A DNA stretch of 27,174 nucleotides from JAKLFA01 sp964450385 (GCA_964450385.1 CAYVEC010000023.1:1-27174), one strand, 5' to 3'; shown: positions 8,635 to 16,522, counted from the stretch's first letter. Program-made: numbers and translations. Notes: generated by a model not told the origin, from the sequence alone.

Positions 8635-8662
8635 TTGATTTTTTTAAAAAATAGAGTATAAA
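8635..8662 (+). promoter_or_regulatory. Sigma-70-type promoter for the basic mini-peptide and hppA
   Basis: A -35 hexamer TTGATT (8635-8640), 16-base spacer and -10 hexamer TATAAA (8657-8662) lie in a sharply AT-rich stretch between GC-rich genes. The first downstream gene is the 26-codon peptide at 8726, leaving a leader of roughly 55 bases. The same -35 sequence and spacing occur in front of the initiator tRNA at 20066. Confidence 0.6.
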
Positions 8663-8725
8663 TAGTCGGAATAAATCTATACATCACGACGATTTTTTAT
8701 TAATATGTAACGCAAGGAGTCTACC

Positions 8726-8806
8726 ATGAGTAAGAAGAAGCGGCGCGGAAAACTGAATTGGCGTTCGAAGAAGGCCAATCACGGCAGTAAGCCCACCAAA
8801 GGATGA
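8726..8806 (+). CDS. 26-residue very basic peptide, candidate mini ribosomal protein (bL37- or bTHX-like)
   Basis: An ATG at 8726 with AAGGAG at 8714-8719 opens 26 codons ending in TGA. The peptide begins MSKKKRRGKLNWR, continues SKKANHGSKPTKG, and has about ten Lys/Arg and no acidic residues. Its second half resembles the KANHGKRP ending I recall from the 24-residue actinobacterial protein bL37. Its first half has the RRGKxxWR pattern of the small-subunit peptide bTHX. Both families are tiny, lysine/arginine-rich and buried in rRNA. The gene has its own promoter (8635-8662) and a good ribosome-binding site, which argues against a chance frame. It could instead be an unrelated nucleic-acid-binding peptide. 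The family match rests on short motifs recalled from memory, so the assignment is an inference; that it is a translated gene is more secure. Confidence 0.6.
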   Translation: MSKKKRRGKLNWRSKKANHGSKPTKG

Positions 8807-8868
8807 CCGCTATCCGAATGATATGATTTAGGGTCGTGGGGGATTTGTTCTAACAAAGGGGAGGACAT

Positions 8869-10923
8869 ATGTATAACGTGTTTTGGTTGGTGCCGGTGTT
8901 GTCAGTCGGGGCGTTGGTGTTGTCGGTGATCTTGGCCTTGGGGATCCTCAAGAAAGATGAGGGCACAGACCGGATGAAGGAGATCGCGGCCGCGGTACGC
9001 GAAGGGGCGGCTGCTTATCTTGGCCGTCAATATAGAACCGTGGCGATCTTTTTTATCGTGGTCTTTTGTGTGCTTTTGGGTCTTGCCTTTTTGGGAAATC
9101 TGTCATTTTTTGTCCCGGTCGCGTTCTTGACCGGTGGATTTTTTTCAGGGCTTGCGGGCTTTATCGGGATGAAGATCGCGACCGCCTCCTCGGCCCGGAC
9201 CGCCCATGCCTGCCGCTCGTCGCTGAATGCGGGGCTGCGCGTTGCCTTTTCCTCCGGATCCGTGATGGGCTTTACGGTGGTCGGGCTTGGCCTGATCAAT
9301 CTCACCGGCTGGTACCTTTTCTTGAGGTCGCATTTTGGGGACAATCTTGAGCAGATCACGAGTGTGATGCTCACGGTCGGGCTTGGCGCGAGTTTCCTGG
9401 CCTTGTTCGCCCGGGTCGGCGGTGGGATCTTCACCAAGGCCGCGGATGTGGGCGCGGATCTTGTGGGGAAGGTCGAAGCCGGGATCCCGGAAGATGATCC
9501 TCGAAATCCAGCGGTCATTGCGGATAATGTCGGAGACAATGTCGGTGACGTGGCGGGGATGGGGGCGGACCTTTACGAATCCTATGTCGGCTCGGTCGTG
9601 GCCACGGCTGCCTTGGGTGTCGCGGCGGGCCTGGGGCTTCCGGGATTGCTTTTGCCCATGCTCATCGCTGCCGTCGGTATTCTGGCCTCGATGATCGGGA
9701 TGTTCTTTGTCCGGACCGGAGAAGAGACCTCTCAGAAGGTTCTCCTCAAGGCCCTGCATAAGGGGGTCTGGATTGCATCAGGACTGGTCGTCGTCTTCTC
9801 TTATATTATGGTCATGAAAACCCTGCCGGCGTCAAACGGCCCCGGGGTTTTCGCAGCGATTGTGAGTGGTCTTGTGGCCGGACTGATCATCGGATTCCTG
9901 ACCGAGTATTACACATCATCGCATTTTAATCCGACGAAGAATATCGCGAAGGCCTCAGAGACCGGACCGGCCACCGTCATTATTGCGGGGTTGGCCAGCG
10001 GCATGTTGTCAACGGCGCTTCCGATCGTGGTCATTTCGATCGCGATTCTGCTCAGTTATAAATTCGCGGGGATCTATGGGATCGGGATCGCGGCGGTGGG
10101 GATGCTCTCTACGCTTGGGGTCACCCTTGCGACCGACGCGTATGGACCGGTCGCGGACAACGCCGGCGGGAATGCCGAAATGGCCGGCCTCGAACATGAG
10201 GTTCGGGTCAAGACCGATGCCCTAGATTCGTTAGGCAACACGACGGCGGCAACGGGAAAGGGTTTTGCGATCGGGTCAGCGGCCTTAACAGCCCTGGCGT
10301 TGATTGCCGCGTTCAAGGGCGAGGTGGCCTTGGCCGGCGGGACGATCACGCTTGATCTCTTGAATCCCTCAGTTCTTGTCGGGGTCTTCATCGGGATCAC
10401 GATGCCGTTTATTTTTTCTGCGTTGACCATGAGCGCGGTCGGTCGGGCGGCAGGGCAGGTCGTGGTTGAGGTCCGTCGTCAGTTCAAAGAGATCGTCGGG
10501 ATCATGGAAGGAAAGGGTAAGCCGGATTATGCCAGATGTGTCGACATCGTTACGAGTTCTGCTCTCAAAGAGATGATCGTGCCGTCGATACTGGCGATCG
10601 TGACCCCTGTGGCGGTCGGGTTGCTTCTGGGGATTGACAGCCTGGGCGGGCTGCTCATGGGCTCGACGGGGTCGGGGTTTGTCCTCGCGGTCATGATGGC
10701 GAACGCGGGCGGCGCCTGGGATAACGCGAAGAAGTACATTGAAGAGGGGAATTTTGGCGGGAAGGGATCGATCTGCCATAAGGCCGCGGTTGTCGGCGAC
10801 ACGGTCGGTGATCCCTTTAAGGACACATCGGGTCCCAGCATCAACATCTTGATCAAGCTGATGTCCATGGTCGCGATTGTGTTCGCAGGGTTTATTTTGA
10901 ATAATGCGTTACATCTCTTTTAA
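8869..10923 (+). CDS. hppA: Membrane-bound ion-translocating pyrophosphatase, K+-dependent
   Basis: Couples pyrophosphate hydrolysis to pumping of Na+ and/or H+ across the inner membrane. The 684-residue protein is hydrophobic throughout (about 16 segments) and carries the diagnostic substrate-site motifs: DVGADLVGKVE with EDDPRNPAVIADNVGDNVGD, DNAGGNAEMAGLE, and near the C-terminus GDTVGDPFKDTSGPSINIL. Residues Ala460 and Gly463 in GNTTAATGKG match the K+-dependent subgroup (K+-independent enzymes have Lys and Thr there). The semi-conserved glutamate is Glu237 in DLYESY, the position used by Na+-pumping enzymes such as that of Thermotoga maritima; plant-type H+ pumps have it in SYAES. A GGGGAGG ribosome-binding site precedes ATG 8869. 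A strong hairpin lies just downstream, then an NSS-type symporter, consistent with a sodium economy. Confidence 0.95.
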   Translation: MYNVFWLVPVLSVGALVLSVILALGILKKDEGTDRMKEIAAAVREGAAAYLGRQYRTVAIFFIVVFCVLLGLAFLGNLSFFVPVAFLTGGFFSGLAGFIGMKIATASSARTAHACRSSLNAGLRVAFSSGSVMGFTVVGLGLINLTGWYLFLRSHFGDNLEQITSVMLTVGLGASFLALFARVGGGIFTKAADVGADLVGKVEAGIPEDDPRNPAVIADNVGDNVGDVAGMGADLYESYVGSVVATAALGVAAGLGLPGLLLPMLIAAVGILASMIGMFFVRTGEETSQKVLLKALHKGVWIASGLVVVFSYIMVMKTLPASNGPGVFAAIVSGLVAGLIIGFLTEYYTSSHFNPTKNIAKASETGPATVIIAGLASGMLSTALPIVVISIAILLSYKFAGIYGIGIAAVGMLSTLGVTLATDAYGPVADNAGGNAEMAGLEHEVRVKTDALDSLGNTTAATGKGFAIGSAALTALALIAAFKGEVALAGGTITLDLLNPSVLVGVFIGITMPFIFSALTMSAVGRAAGQVVVEVRRQFKEIVGIMEGKGKPDYARCVDIVTSSALKEMIVPSILAIVTPVAVGLLLGIDSLGGLLMGSTGSGFVLAVMMANAGGAWDNAKKYIEEGNFGGKGSICHKAAVVGDTVGDPFKDTSGPSINILIKLMSMVAIVFAGFILNNALHLF

Positions 10924-10938
10924 TCGATAACGTGTTGG

Positions 10939-10974
10939 GACGCCGGGGCGCCGCGAGATGGGCGCCCCGGCGTC
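10939..10974 (+). terminator. Long GC-rich hairpin after hppA
   Basis: A perfect 14-base-pair stem (GACGCCGGGGCGCC at 10939-10952 with its complement at 10961-10974) and an eight-base loop start 16 bases after the hppA stop. No T-run follows, so it may be a Rho-assisted terminator, an mRNA 3'-end stabiliser or an attenuation point before the transporter gene. Confidence 0.55.
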
Positions 10975-11000
10975 ATCGCTGTTCATTCCCTTGTGATGAA

Positions 11001-12530
11001 ATGACCAAACAGCCGATCCTTAGCGAACCACATCATACCCGGGCGCAGTGGCGTTCGCGCATGGGGTTTATCCTCGCCGCACTCGGTTCTGCCGTTGGAC
11101 TGGGGAATATCTGGAGGTTTCCGTACCTCTGCCATGATAACGGCGGCGGGGCCTTCTTAATCCCCTATGTGATCGCCCTTGTGGTCGTTGGGATCCCGCT
11201 TATGATCCTTGAACTCGGGTTGGGCCATAAGATGCGCGGGTCGGTGCCGATGAGCTTTGCGAAGGTCAGCCGCGGGTGGGAATGGTGCGGCTGGTGGGCG
11301 GTGAACTGTTCGATGTACGGGATCATGCTGTATTATTCCGCGATCATCGCGTGGTGTCTGAACTATGTCTTTTTTTCGTTCTCCCTGGCGTGGGGGAACG
11401 ACACGCGCGATTTTTTTATGAGCCAATTTCTTCAGATCTCGAGGGGGCCGCTTGAGGTCGGCGATCTCCGGGGCGGGATTCTCGTCTCGCTTGTTGCGGT
11501 CTGGGCCGTGTGCTGGGTGATCGTGTTCTTCGGGGTCCAGAAGGGGCTGGAGCGGGCGAATAAGGTCTTTATGCCGACGCTGTTCTTTTTGATCCTCGTC
11601 CTTGTTGTCTGGAGCCTGTCGCTGAAAGGTGCGATGGAGGGGGTGAGGGTCTATCTCACGCCGGATTTTTCGCTGCTCGCGCGGCCGAAGGTGTGGATCG
11701 ACGCTTTTTCACAGATCTTTTTTACGTTATCGTTGGGGTTCGGGATCATGGTGACCTATGCCTCGTATCTTCCGCGGAAGGTCGACGTGGTCAAGGACGC
11801 AGTGATTATCGCCTTGGGGGACGGGTTCTTTTCGTTCCTCGCGGGATTCGCGGTGTTCGGGACCCTGGGGTATATGGCGCACGCGACGGGTAAGCCCGTC
11901 GGGGAAGTGGTCACTGAATCCATTGTCCTGGCCTTTGTGACCTATCCGCAGGCGATCAGCATGATGCCGTTCTTCGCGAAAATTTTCGGGGTCGTGTTTT
12001 TTAGTGCCCTGGTCCTCGCCGGATTGACGAGCGCGATCTCACTTGTGGAGGCCTTTACCTCGGCGGTAATCGATAAATTCCATTACCCGCGCGCGTCCGT
12101 TGTCACAGCGGTCTGCGTGACCGGCTTCTTGATGAGCATGGTCTTTACCTGCCGCGGAGGGATGTTTTGGATTGATATCCTGGACCATTTTGTGACGAAC
12201 TATGGTCTTGTTTTGATCGGACTGCTCGAATGTATCCTTGTCGGGTGGGTCTTTAAGGCCAAACGGCTGCGAGCGCATATCAATCATGCCGGGGATATTG
12301 CGATGACCCGGCTGTGGGATATCTCTGTGCGTTTTGTGATCCCGGTGGTCTTGGGGGTCTTGATTGTCAAGAGCCTATTCCGCGAGATCACGGCCCCTTA
12401 TGAGGGGTATTCGTGGGTCGCGATCCTCTTGATCGGGAGGGACTGGCTGTTCGCGGCGATGATCGCGGGACTTTTTATCGCGATGCGGCCGTGGCGGCGT
12501 GAACTCAAAATCCAGGAAGAGGATGTTTAG
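11001..12530 (+). CDS. Neurotransmitter:sodium symporter (NSS/SNF) family transporter
   Basis: Sodium-coupled symporter, in bacteria usually for amino acids (LeuT, TnaT, MhsT are members). The 509-residue protein has about twelve hydrophobic segments. TM1 carries the family signature GSAVGLGNIWRFPYLCHDNGGGAF, with residues 29-42 forming the unwound part that binds Na+ and substrate (Asn36 of GLGN). Also visible are LEL/GHKMRGS after TM2, the EWCGWWAVNCSMYGIMLYYS stretch, FTLSLGFGIMVTYASYLP (TM6-like) and LAGLTSAISLVEAFTS (TM8 Na+ site serines and threonine). ATG 11001 is chosen; the frame upstream runs through the terminator hairpin and looks non-coding. There is no clear Shine-Dalgarno sequence. 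Its position after a putative Na+-pumping pyrophosphatase suggests use of the same sodium gradient. Substrate unknown. Confidence 0.92.
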   Translation: MTKQPILSEPHHTRAQWRSRMGFILAALGSAVGLGNIWRFPYLCHDNGGGAFLIPYVIALVVVGIPLMILELGLGHKMRGSVPMSFAKVSRGWEWCGWWAVNCSMYGIMLYYSAIIAWCLNYVFFSFSLAWGNDTRDFFMSQFLQISRGPLEVGDLRGGILVSLVAVWAVCWVIVFFGVQKGLERANKVFMPTLFFLILVLVVWSLSLKGAMEGVRVYLTPDFSLLARPKVWIDAFSQIFFTLSLGFGIMVTYASYLPRKVDVVKDAVIIALGDGFFSFLAGFAVFGTLGYMAHATGKPVGEVVTESIVLAFVTYPQAISMMPFFAKIFGVVFFSALVLAGLTSAISLVEAFTSAVIDKFHYPRASVVTAVCVTGFLMSMVFTCRGGMFWIDILDHFVTNYGLVLIGLLECILVGWVFKAKRLRAHINHAGDIAMTRLWDISVRFVIPVVLGVLIVKSLFREITAPYEGYSWVAILLIGRDWLFAAMIAGLFIAMRPWRRELKIQEEDV

Positions 12531-12606
12531 GTTGGACTGAGATGGCCATCCCCGCCTGATTTGGGCGCGGGCAGTGATACAAAGCATGAAGGCAAAGGAG
12601 ATGGAA

Positions 12607-13017
12607 ATGAAACGATGGGCCTGGGGGAAGAAGGCATTGATCGGGATCATGGCGTGGATGATGGCGATCCCGCTCGGCGGATGCGTTTATGTTGTGGTCG
12701 GAGGTGTTGGCGCCCTTGGCGGGTATGTAGCGAGCCCGGATACGGTCGTAGGGGCCATCGAGAGCAAAGATCCTGGCCAGGTATGGCGCGCGTCCTATGA
12801 GGTCCTGTCGTTTATGGGGATGATCGAAGAGGAGAACCAGCCTGAGGGCATTCTCATCGCGAAGCTTCAGAACACGAAGGTCACGGTGGCGATCGCCCCG
12901 GCAGGATATTCTGGGTCAAAGATATCGGTGAAGGCCCGGAGGGGGATGTTCCCCAAGATCCGCATTGCTCAGGATGCCTATATGAAGATCGTGAATCGGC
13001 TTGAGGGCGGGCGTTAG
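12607..13017 (+). CDS. Small lipoprotein, DUF3568-like
   Basis: 136-residue predicted lipoprotein. The N-terminus (MKRWAWGKKALIGIMAWMMA) is a signal peptide ending in the lipobox LGGC, so Cys26 would be lipidated and acylated, ultimately by the Lnt encoded at 3666. The mature part has a glycine/valine-rich start (VYVVVGGVGALGGYV), then a compact alpha/beta region (VWRASYEVLSFMGMIEEE and a strand pair ILIAKLQNTKVTVAIAPAG). This pattern resembles the DUF3568 family of short lipoproteins; the function is unknown. Three in-frame starts lie upstream (GTG 12574, ATG 12586, ATG 12601). ATG 12607 is best because AAAGGAG at 12594-12600 is six bases before it and it leaves a normal signal peptide. Last gene before the tRNA promoter. 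Confidence 0.75.
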   Translation: MKRWAWGKKALIGIMAWMMAIPLGGCVYVVVGGVGALGGYVASPDTVVGAIESKDPGQVWRASYEVLSFMGMIEEENQPEGILIAKLQNTKVTVAIAPAGYSGSKISVKARRGMFPKIRIAQDAYMKIVNRLEGGR

Positions 13018-13071
13018 GCGCTATGGTTTTCAGAGACCGTCTCGCGAAGGGGTTGGGCTCAAAGTATCTTA

Positions 13072-13100
13072 TTGACAAGACTTGGAGGCGTGATTAGAAT
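13072..13100 (+). promoter_or_regulatory. Near-consensus sigma-70 promoter for the tRNA-Phe unit
   Basis: Exact TTGACA (13072-13077), a 17-base spacer and TAGAAT (13095-13100, five of six matches) are placed 24 bases before the tRNA. The strong match fits a highly expressed stable RNA. tRNA-Thr at 13331 may be read from the same start, since no comparable promoter is visible before it. Confidence 0.85.
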
Positions 13101-13124
13101 ATTCCCTTCATGTTAGCGAAATGT

Positions 13125-13200
<76 letters not shown>

Positions 13201-13330
13201 TTTTCTTGAATGTAAAACAGGATGAGTGGTGCCTCGGCACCATTCTCTAGGATGAAAAGCAAGAAAAGAAAGGTGCCTCGCGGCATCTGTTTAAGGACAG
13301 CGGTAGCGGTGGCTGCTAGCATGTGTTTTT
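13201..13330 (+). repeat. Spacer between tRNA-Phe and tRNA-Thr with a copied tRNA 3' end
   Basis: No gene is seen here. The tRNA-Phe tail at 13190-13202 recurs exactly at 13232-13244, and the resemblance continues imperfectly for about 15 bases (TTTTCTTGAATG against TTCTCTAGGATG). Around the second copy a short palindrome TGGTGCC/GGCACCA (13227-13242) forms. A third, weaker echo (GGTGCCTCGCGGCAT) begins near 13271. The unit looks like a decayed tandem duplication of the tRNA end or an attachment-site scar. Confidence 0.55.
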
Positions 13331-13403
13331 GCCGACGTAGCTCAGATGGTAGAGCAGCGCATTCGTAATGCGCGGGTCGGGGGTTCGATTCCTCTCGTCG
13401 GCT
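13331..13403 (+). tRNA. tRNA-Thr (anticodon CGU)
   Basis: Cloverleaf of 73 bases: acceptor GCCGACG/CGTCGGC, D-arm GCTC/GAGC with AGATGGTAGA loop, anticodon stem GCGCA/TGCGC with loop TTCGTAA (anticodon CGT, decoding ACG), T-stem GGGGG/CCTCT (two G-U pairs) around TTCGATT. The base after the acceptor stem is T and no CCA is encoded, unlike tRNA-Phe and the initiator tRNA in this window. Confidence 0.95.
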
Positions 13404-13457
13404 TTTTTGATCGCGTGCCCGGGGGCTCAGCCCTGGAGTCAGAATAGAGATGGTATG

Positions 13458-13483
13458 AAAAAGAGGGGGGATCCCCTCTTTTT
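13458..13483 (+). terminator. Rho-independent terminator after tRNA-Thr
   Basis: Inverted repeat AAAAAGAGGGG (13458-13468) / CCCCTCTTTTT (13473-13483) around GGAT, followed by ATTTTTT. The A-run before and T-run after the GC stem make it effective in both directions. It closes the tRNA-Phe/tRNA-Thr unit about 55 bases after tRNA-Thr. Confidence 0.75.
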
Positions 13484-13497
13484 ATTTTTTGGGATGA

Positions 13498-13644
13498 TCG
13501 CGCGTATGGGCGCTCTTTGTTTTTTGGAGCGAGGAACAGATCCAGGGGCTGATCAGCCGGATGACCGGCTCGATCCCGGTCATCCTTTGGGTCGTTCCGA
13601 TCACGGATATCCAGGCCTTTGCTTCCGGTCAGAAGGCCCAATAA
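13498..13644 (+). other. Spacer before the MFS gene, with a start-less coding-like fragment
   Basis: The 346 bases between tRNA-Thr and the exporter contain the terminator and little else. One frame between stops at 13495 and 13642 reads like protein (WSEEQIQGLISRMTGS followed by IPVILWVVPITDIQAF, about 48 codons) but has no start codon before an internal ATG at 13561. Joined by a frameshift near 13510 to an ATG at 13456 it would make a peptide of about 63 residues. It could be a decayed gene fragment or chance. Confidence 0.2.
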
Positions 13645-13696
13645 TGGCGGCGGGGATTTTTTTGAAATTTTCCAACTGTGCCCAGGGGTGAGGCGC

Positions 13697-13702
13697 TATA
13701 AT
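13697..13702 (+). promoter_or_regulatory. Possible -10 element of the MFS gene
   Basis: A perfect TATAAT lies 48 bases before the chosen start of the exporter. The best -35-like sequence (TTGAAA at 13662) is 29 bases away, too far for a standard spacer, so the promoter is weak, activated or not sigma-70 type. Confidence 0.35.
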
Positions 13703-13750
13703 AAACCCACCTGCGATTGGGTGCAGGGATGGAGGCGGTTGAACGGCTGT

Positions 13751-15010
13751 ATGCTCAGATTCATCTACGATCATCGAAATAAAAATTTTATCCGTTTATG
13801 GTGGGCCCAGCTCATCTCGCAGTTCGGGGACCGGATCAGCCAGATGGCGCTCATCGGGCTTTCCTATGAGCTGAGCGGTAAACAGCCTTCGGCCGTGGGT
13901 CTCGCCAAATTATTATCGTTCACGATCATTCCGGTCTTTATCGTGGGGCCCGTTGCCGGTGTGTTTATCGATCGTTGGGACCGGCAGAAGACGCTCTTGA
14001 TCTGCGACCTTGCCCGCGGCGGGCTTGTCCTTCTGATCCCGCTGATCTTTATGCGGTGGCACACGATGGTCCCGATCTATATCATCGTTTTCTTGATGTT
14101 CTGTTTTAGCCGGTTCCATGTGCCGGCCAAGATGTCGATCATTCCCGAGATCGTGCCGCAGGACCATCTCCTCATGGCCAATTCGTTGATCACGACAACT
14201 GGGATGATCGCCTTTGTCCTGGGCTGCGCGCTTGGCGGATTTCTCGTCGAGTGGTTTGGCGCACGCGGGGGGTTTTTCATCAATTCGATAACGTTCTTTG
14301 TCTCCGCGGGCCTGATCTCCTACATGGCCCGGGAGCTGTATGTGAATTTTGACCGGGAGGCGATCCTGGAACAGGGGCGCGAGATTATCAAGATTGAGAC
14401 TTCGTTCTGGCGGGAGATGCGGGAGGGCGTCGTCTATCTCTTTCAGAAACGCGAGATCCGTTTTGTTATGAACATCATGTTCATTCTGCTCGCGGCCGCG
14501 GGTGCGGTGTATGTGGTCATGATCACCTTTATTCAGGAATCATTCAATAGCGTGACGCGGCACCTCGGGGTGCTCGCCGTGACCCTGGGTGTGGGGCTGC
14601 TCCTTGGGACAGTGCTTTATGGAAAATTCGGCAAGAATGTCCCATGGCATCGGACGATCTTTTCGTGCCTCATCATGGCCGGGGGCCTTATGCTCGCCTT
14701 TGTCTGGGGGGTCTCGTGGTGGGAAAATGTCTGGGTCGCCTTCTTTCTGGCCTTGGGGCTCGGGATCGCGATCGGTCCGATCTTTATTGCCTCGAACACG
14801 ATCGTTCATCAGGTGGCCGACGAGCAGATGCAGGGTAAGGTTTTTAGTTCGTTAGAGGTCGTGATCCATCTGGCCTTTATGATCACGATGCTCATCAGTT
14901 CTTTTCTTTCTGAGATGGTCTCGCCTGCCGTGATCCTGACGATGGTGGCCGTGATTTTTACGGGTGTCGGGGTCCTGGGGCTTGTGAGATACCGTCACGG
15001 GGACAAATAG
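13751..15010 (+). CDS. MFS transporter, MFS_3/EntS-like exporter
   Basis: 419-residue major facilitator with about twelve hydrophobic segments. The cytoplasmic loop between helices 2 and 3 has the signature GVFIDRWDRQKTLLICDLARG (DRWDRQK at residues 74-80), typical of the EntS/MefA-like exporter branch that moves siderophores or drugs out by proton antiport. Further family-like stretches are FSRFHVPAKMSIIPEIVP and a central cytoplasmic linker with EMREGVVYLFQKREIRFV. The start is uncertain. ATG 13751 gives the usual short polar N-terminus, but GGAGG at 13731-13735 is 15 bases upstream; a TTG at 13739 would be too close to it. purN follows after 24 bases on the same strand. The substrate cannot be inferred. 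Confidence 0.88.
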   Translation: MLRFIYDHRNKNFIRLWWAQLISQFGDRISQMALIGLSYELSGKQPSAVGLAKLLSFTIIPVFIVGPVAGVFIDRWDRQKTLLICDLARGGLVLLIPLIFMRWHTMVPIYIIVFLMFCFSRFHVPAKMSIIPEIVPQDHLLMANSLITTTGMIAFVLGCALGGFLVEWFGARGGFFINSITFFVSAGLISYMARELYVNFDREAILEQGREIIKIETSFWREMREGVVYLFQKREIRFVMNIMFILLAAAGAVYVVMITFIQESFNSVTRHLGVLAVTLGVGLLLGTVLYGKFGKNVPWHRTIFSCLIMAGGLMLAFVWGVSWWENVWVAFFLALGLGIAIGPIFIASNTIVHQVADEQMQGKVFSSLEVVIHLAFMITMLISSFLSEMVSPAVILTMVAVIFTGVGVLGLVRYRHGDK

Positions 15011-15034
15011 CGACAGGATAACGAAAGGTGGTGT

Positions 15035-15637
15035 ATGCAGCGGTTCGCGGTGTTTATTTCAGGGAGTGGAACGAATTTGCAGGCCATGATCGACGCCGTC
15101 GCGCGTGGGGAGATCAAGGCGGAGCTCGCGCTTGTGGTCTCGGACCGGCCTGAGGCCTTTGGCCTTCAGCGGGCCGAACGCGCGGGGATCGCGACTGCGG
15201 TCTTCAGTCCGAAGAATTATACGAACCGCCAGAGCGTGGACCGCGATATCGTGATCCGTCTGAAGGAGGCGGGGATCGATTTTATCGTGCTCGCCGGGTA
15301 CATGCGGCTGTTGAGTGCTTTTTTCATTAAGCAGTTCCCGCACAAGATCCTCAATATCCATCCAGCGCTCCTGCCGTCGTTCAAGGGGACCCACGGGATC
15401 AAGGACGCCTACACCTACGGGGCCAAGGTCACGGGGGTCACGGTGCATTTTGTCGATGAAAAAATGGATCACGGGCCCATCGTCCTTCAGGAGGCGGTCG
15501 TGATCGCGGAGGATGACACGGTGGAAACGTTAGAGGAAAAGATTCACGAGGTCGAGCACATTCTTTATCCCCGGGCGGTCGGGCTCTTTGTCGACGGACG
15601 GCTTGAGGTCAAGGGCCGCCGGGTCAGCATTCGTTGA
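15035..15637 (+). CDS. purN: Phosphoribosylglycinamide formyltransferase
   Basis: Transfers the formyl group of 10-formyl-tetrahydrofolate to glycinamide ribonucleotide, the third step of de novo purine synthesis. The 200-residue protein starts with FISGSGTNLQAMID (phosphoribosyl-binding loop). The catalytic residues are in place: Asn107 and His109 in NIHPALLPSFKGTHG and Asp145 in DEKMDHGPIVLQE. YTYGAKVTGVTVHFVDE and the helix EEKIHEVEHILYPRAV complete the family pattern. Length is normal for PurN and the longer Fmt C-terminal domain is absent. The start has AAAGGTGGTG just upstream. No other purine gene is nearby. Confidence 0.96.
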   Translation: MQRFAVFISGSGTNLQAMIDAVARGEIKAELALVVSDRPEAFGLQRAERAGIATAVFSPKNYTNRQSVDRDIVIRLKEAGIDFIVLAGYMRLLSAFFIKQFPHKILNIHPALLPSFKGTHGIKDAYTYGAKVTGVTVHFVDEKMDHGPIVLQEAVVIAEDDTVETLEEKIHEVEHILYPRAVGLFVDGRLEVKGRRVSIR

Positions 15638-15661
15638 TCGGGTGCGATCTATCGAGGGCTG

Positions 15662-16522
15662 TTATTGTCCTGACAGCGAGGTCACGGTGATCTTTGGGCG
15701 CTCGATCGTGGGGTAGGCCGCAAAGGCCTCCTCGGCGATCCGCCGCATCGTCTCTTCGGGAGTCCCGGTCGGTGGAAAATCACTTCGCGTGTAGGCGAAT
15801 TCAATACGATAGCGGATCTGGCGGGCAAGGAATTCATCCCAGGTGATCTCTCGGGCGTCGATGGACCGGCCGAGCCGGTCGCCGATCATTTTTTCCTCAC
15901 CAAAAAATTCTGACATCATGCGCCGTGCGGCCTCTTCCTGAGGCAGGATGCCGGCGATGCTGAGGCGCAGATCCGGGAGATAGAAGAGGGTGCGGACCCC
16001 GAAGCCGGTGCGGGTGTTCACCAGAAGAACGACGACAAAACGGATGGCGTCCGTATTTCCGGCGAGGTCGCCGTAGGCGCGGTTGATGGCCGCGAGGATG
16101 TTTTGATTGAGCCGCGCGACGGCCTCTGGTGTCGTCGATACGTATCCTGGGGATTTCGGATAGACCGTGACCGGTGAGATGTCATAGTCGATCGCGACGC
16201 CGGCATCTGTACGTCGAACATCGACCGTATTGAGCTGCTCTTTCGAGGCGGGACGGCCTGAGCCCGACGGGTCTCGCCGCGTGGCCCGCTGTTCCACCAG
16301 TTCCATATCGACCGGGACGTAGATGTAGAGGGTGGTTCCGGAGGGCATGATGACTGCGCTCCGTCCGATTTCGTCTGTCAAGATGGTGACCAGTTTTTGA
16401 TGCGCCTCTTGGAGGGTCGAGACCGGTGGCGTGGCCTTGGCGCATCCGCCGCAGAGGGCGACGGCGCAGAGGAGGACCGCGTTGAATCGGGACAGTCGAT
16501 GGAAAGATCGTGAACGCGTCAT
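15662..16522 (-). CDS. Lipoprotein of unknown function, downstream of the FtsH-like gene
   Basis: 286 residues. The N-terminus (MTRSRSFHRLSRF then AVLLCAVALCGGC) is a lipoprotein signal with lipobox ending at Cys27. The mature protein is mixed alpha/beta: LVTILTDEIGRSAVIMPSGTTLYIYVPV, IRFVVVLLVNTRTGFGVRTLFYLPDL and a C-terminal ITWDEFLARQIRYRIEFAYT. No enzymatic motif is visible and I do not recognise a family. It starts 16 bases after the FtsH-like gene on the same strand with no clear ribosome-binding site, so it is most likely the second gene of that transcript. It could be a periplasmic or outer-membrane partner, or a substrate, of the membrane protease; that link rests on position only. 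Confidence 0.75.
   Translation of the reverse strand: MTRSRSFHRLSRFNAVLLCAVALCGGCAKATPPVSTLQEAHQKLVTILTDEIGRSAVIMPSGTTLYIYVPVDMELVEQRATRRDPSGSGRPASKEQLNTVDVRRTDAGVAIDYDISPVTVYPKSPGYVSTTPEAVARLNQNILAAINRAYGDLAGNTDAIRFVVVLLVNTRTGFGVRTLFYLPDLRLSIAGILPQEEAARRMMSEFFGEEKMIGDRLGRSIDAREITWDEFLARQIRYRIEFAYTRSDFPPTGTPEETMRRIAEEAFAAYPTIERPKITVTSLSGQ

Noticed and set aside
10932..11000. N-terminal extension of the NSS symporter
   Set aside because: The 23 extra codons translate the hairpin after hppA into an Arg-rich stretch unlike the family; ATG 11001 fits the family start.
13342..13641. Minus-strand frame of 99 codons ending in GIEPPTRALRMRCSTI
   Set aside because: Antisense of tRNA-Thr and its terminator; another common false-protein pattern.
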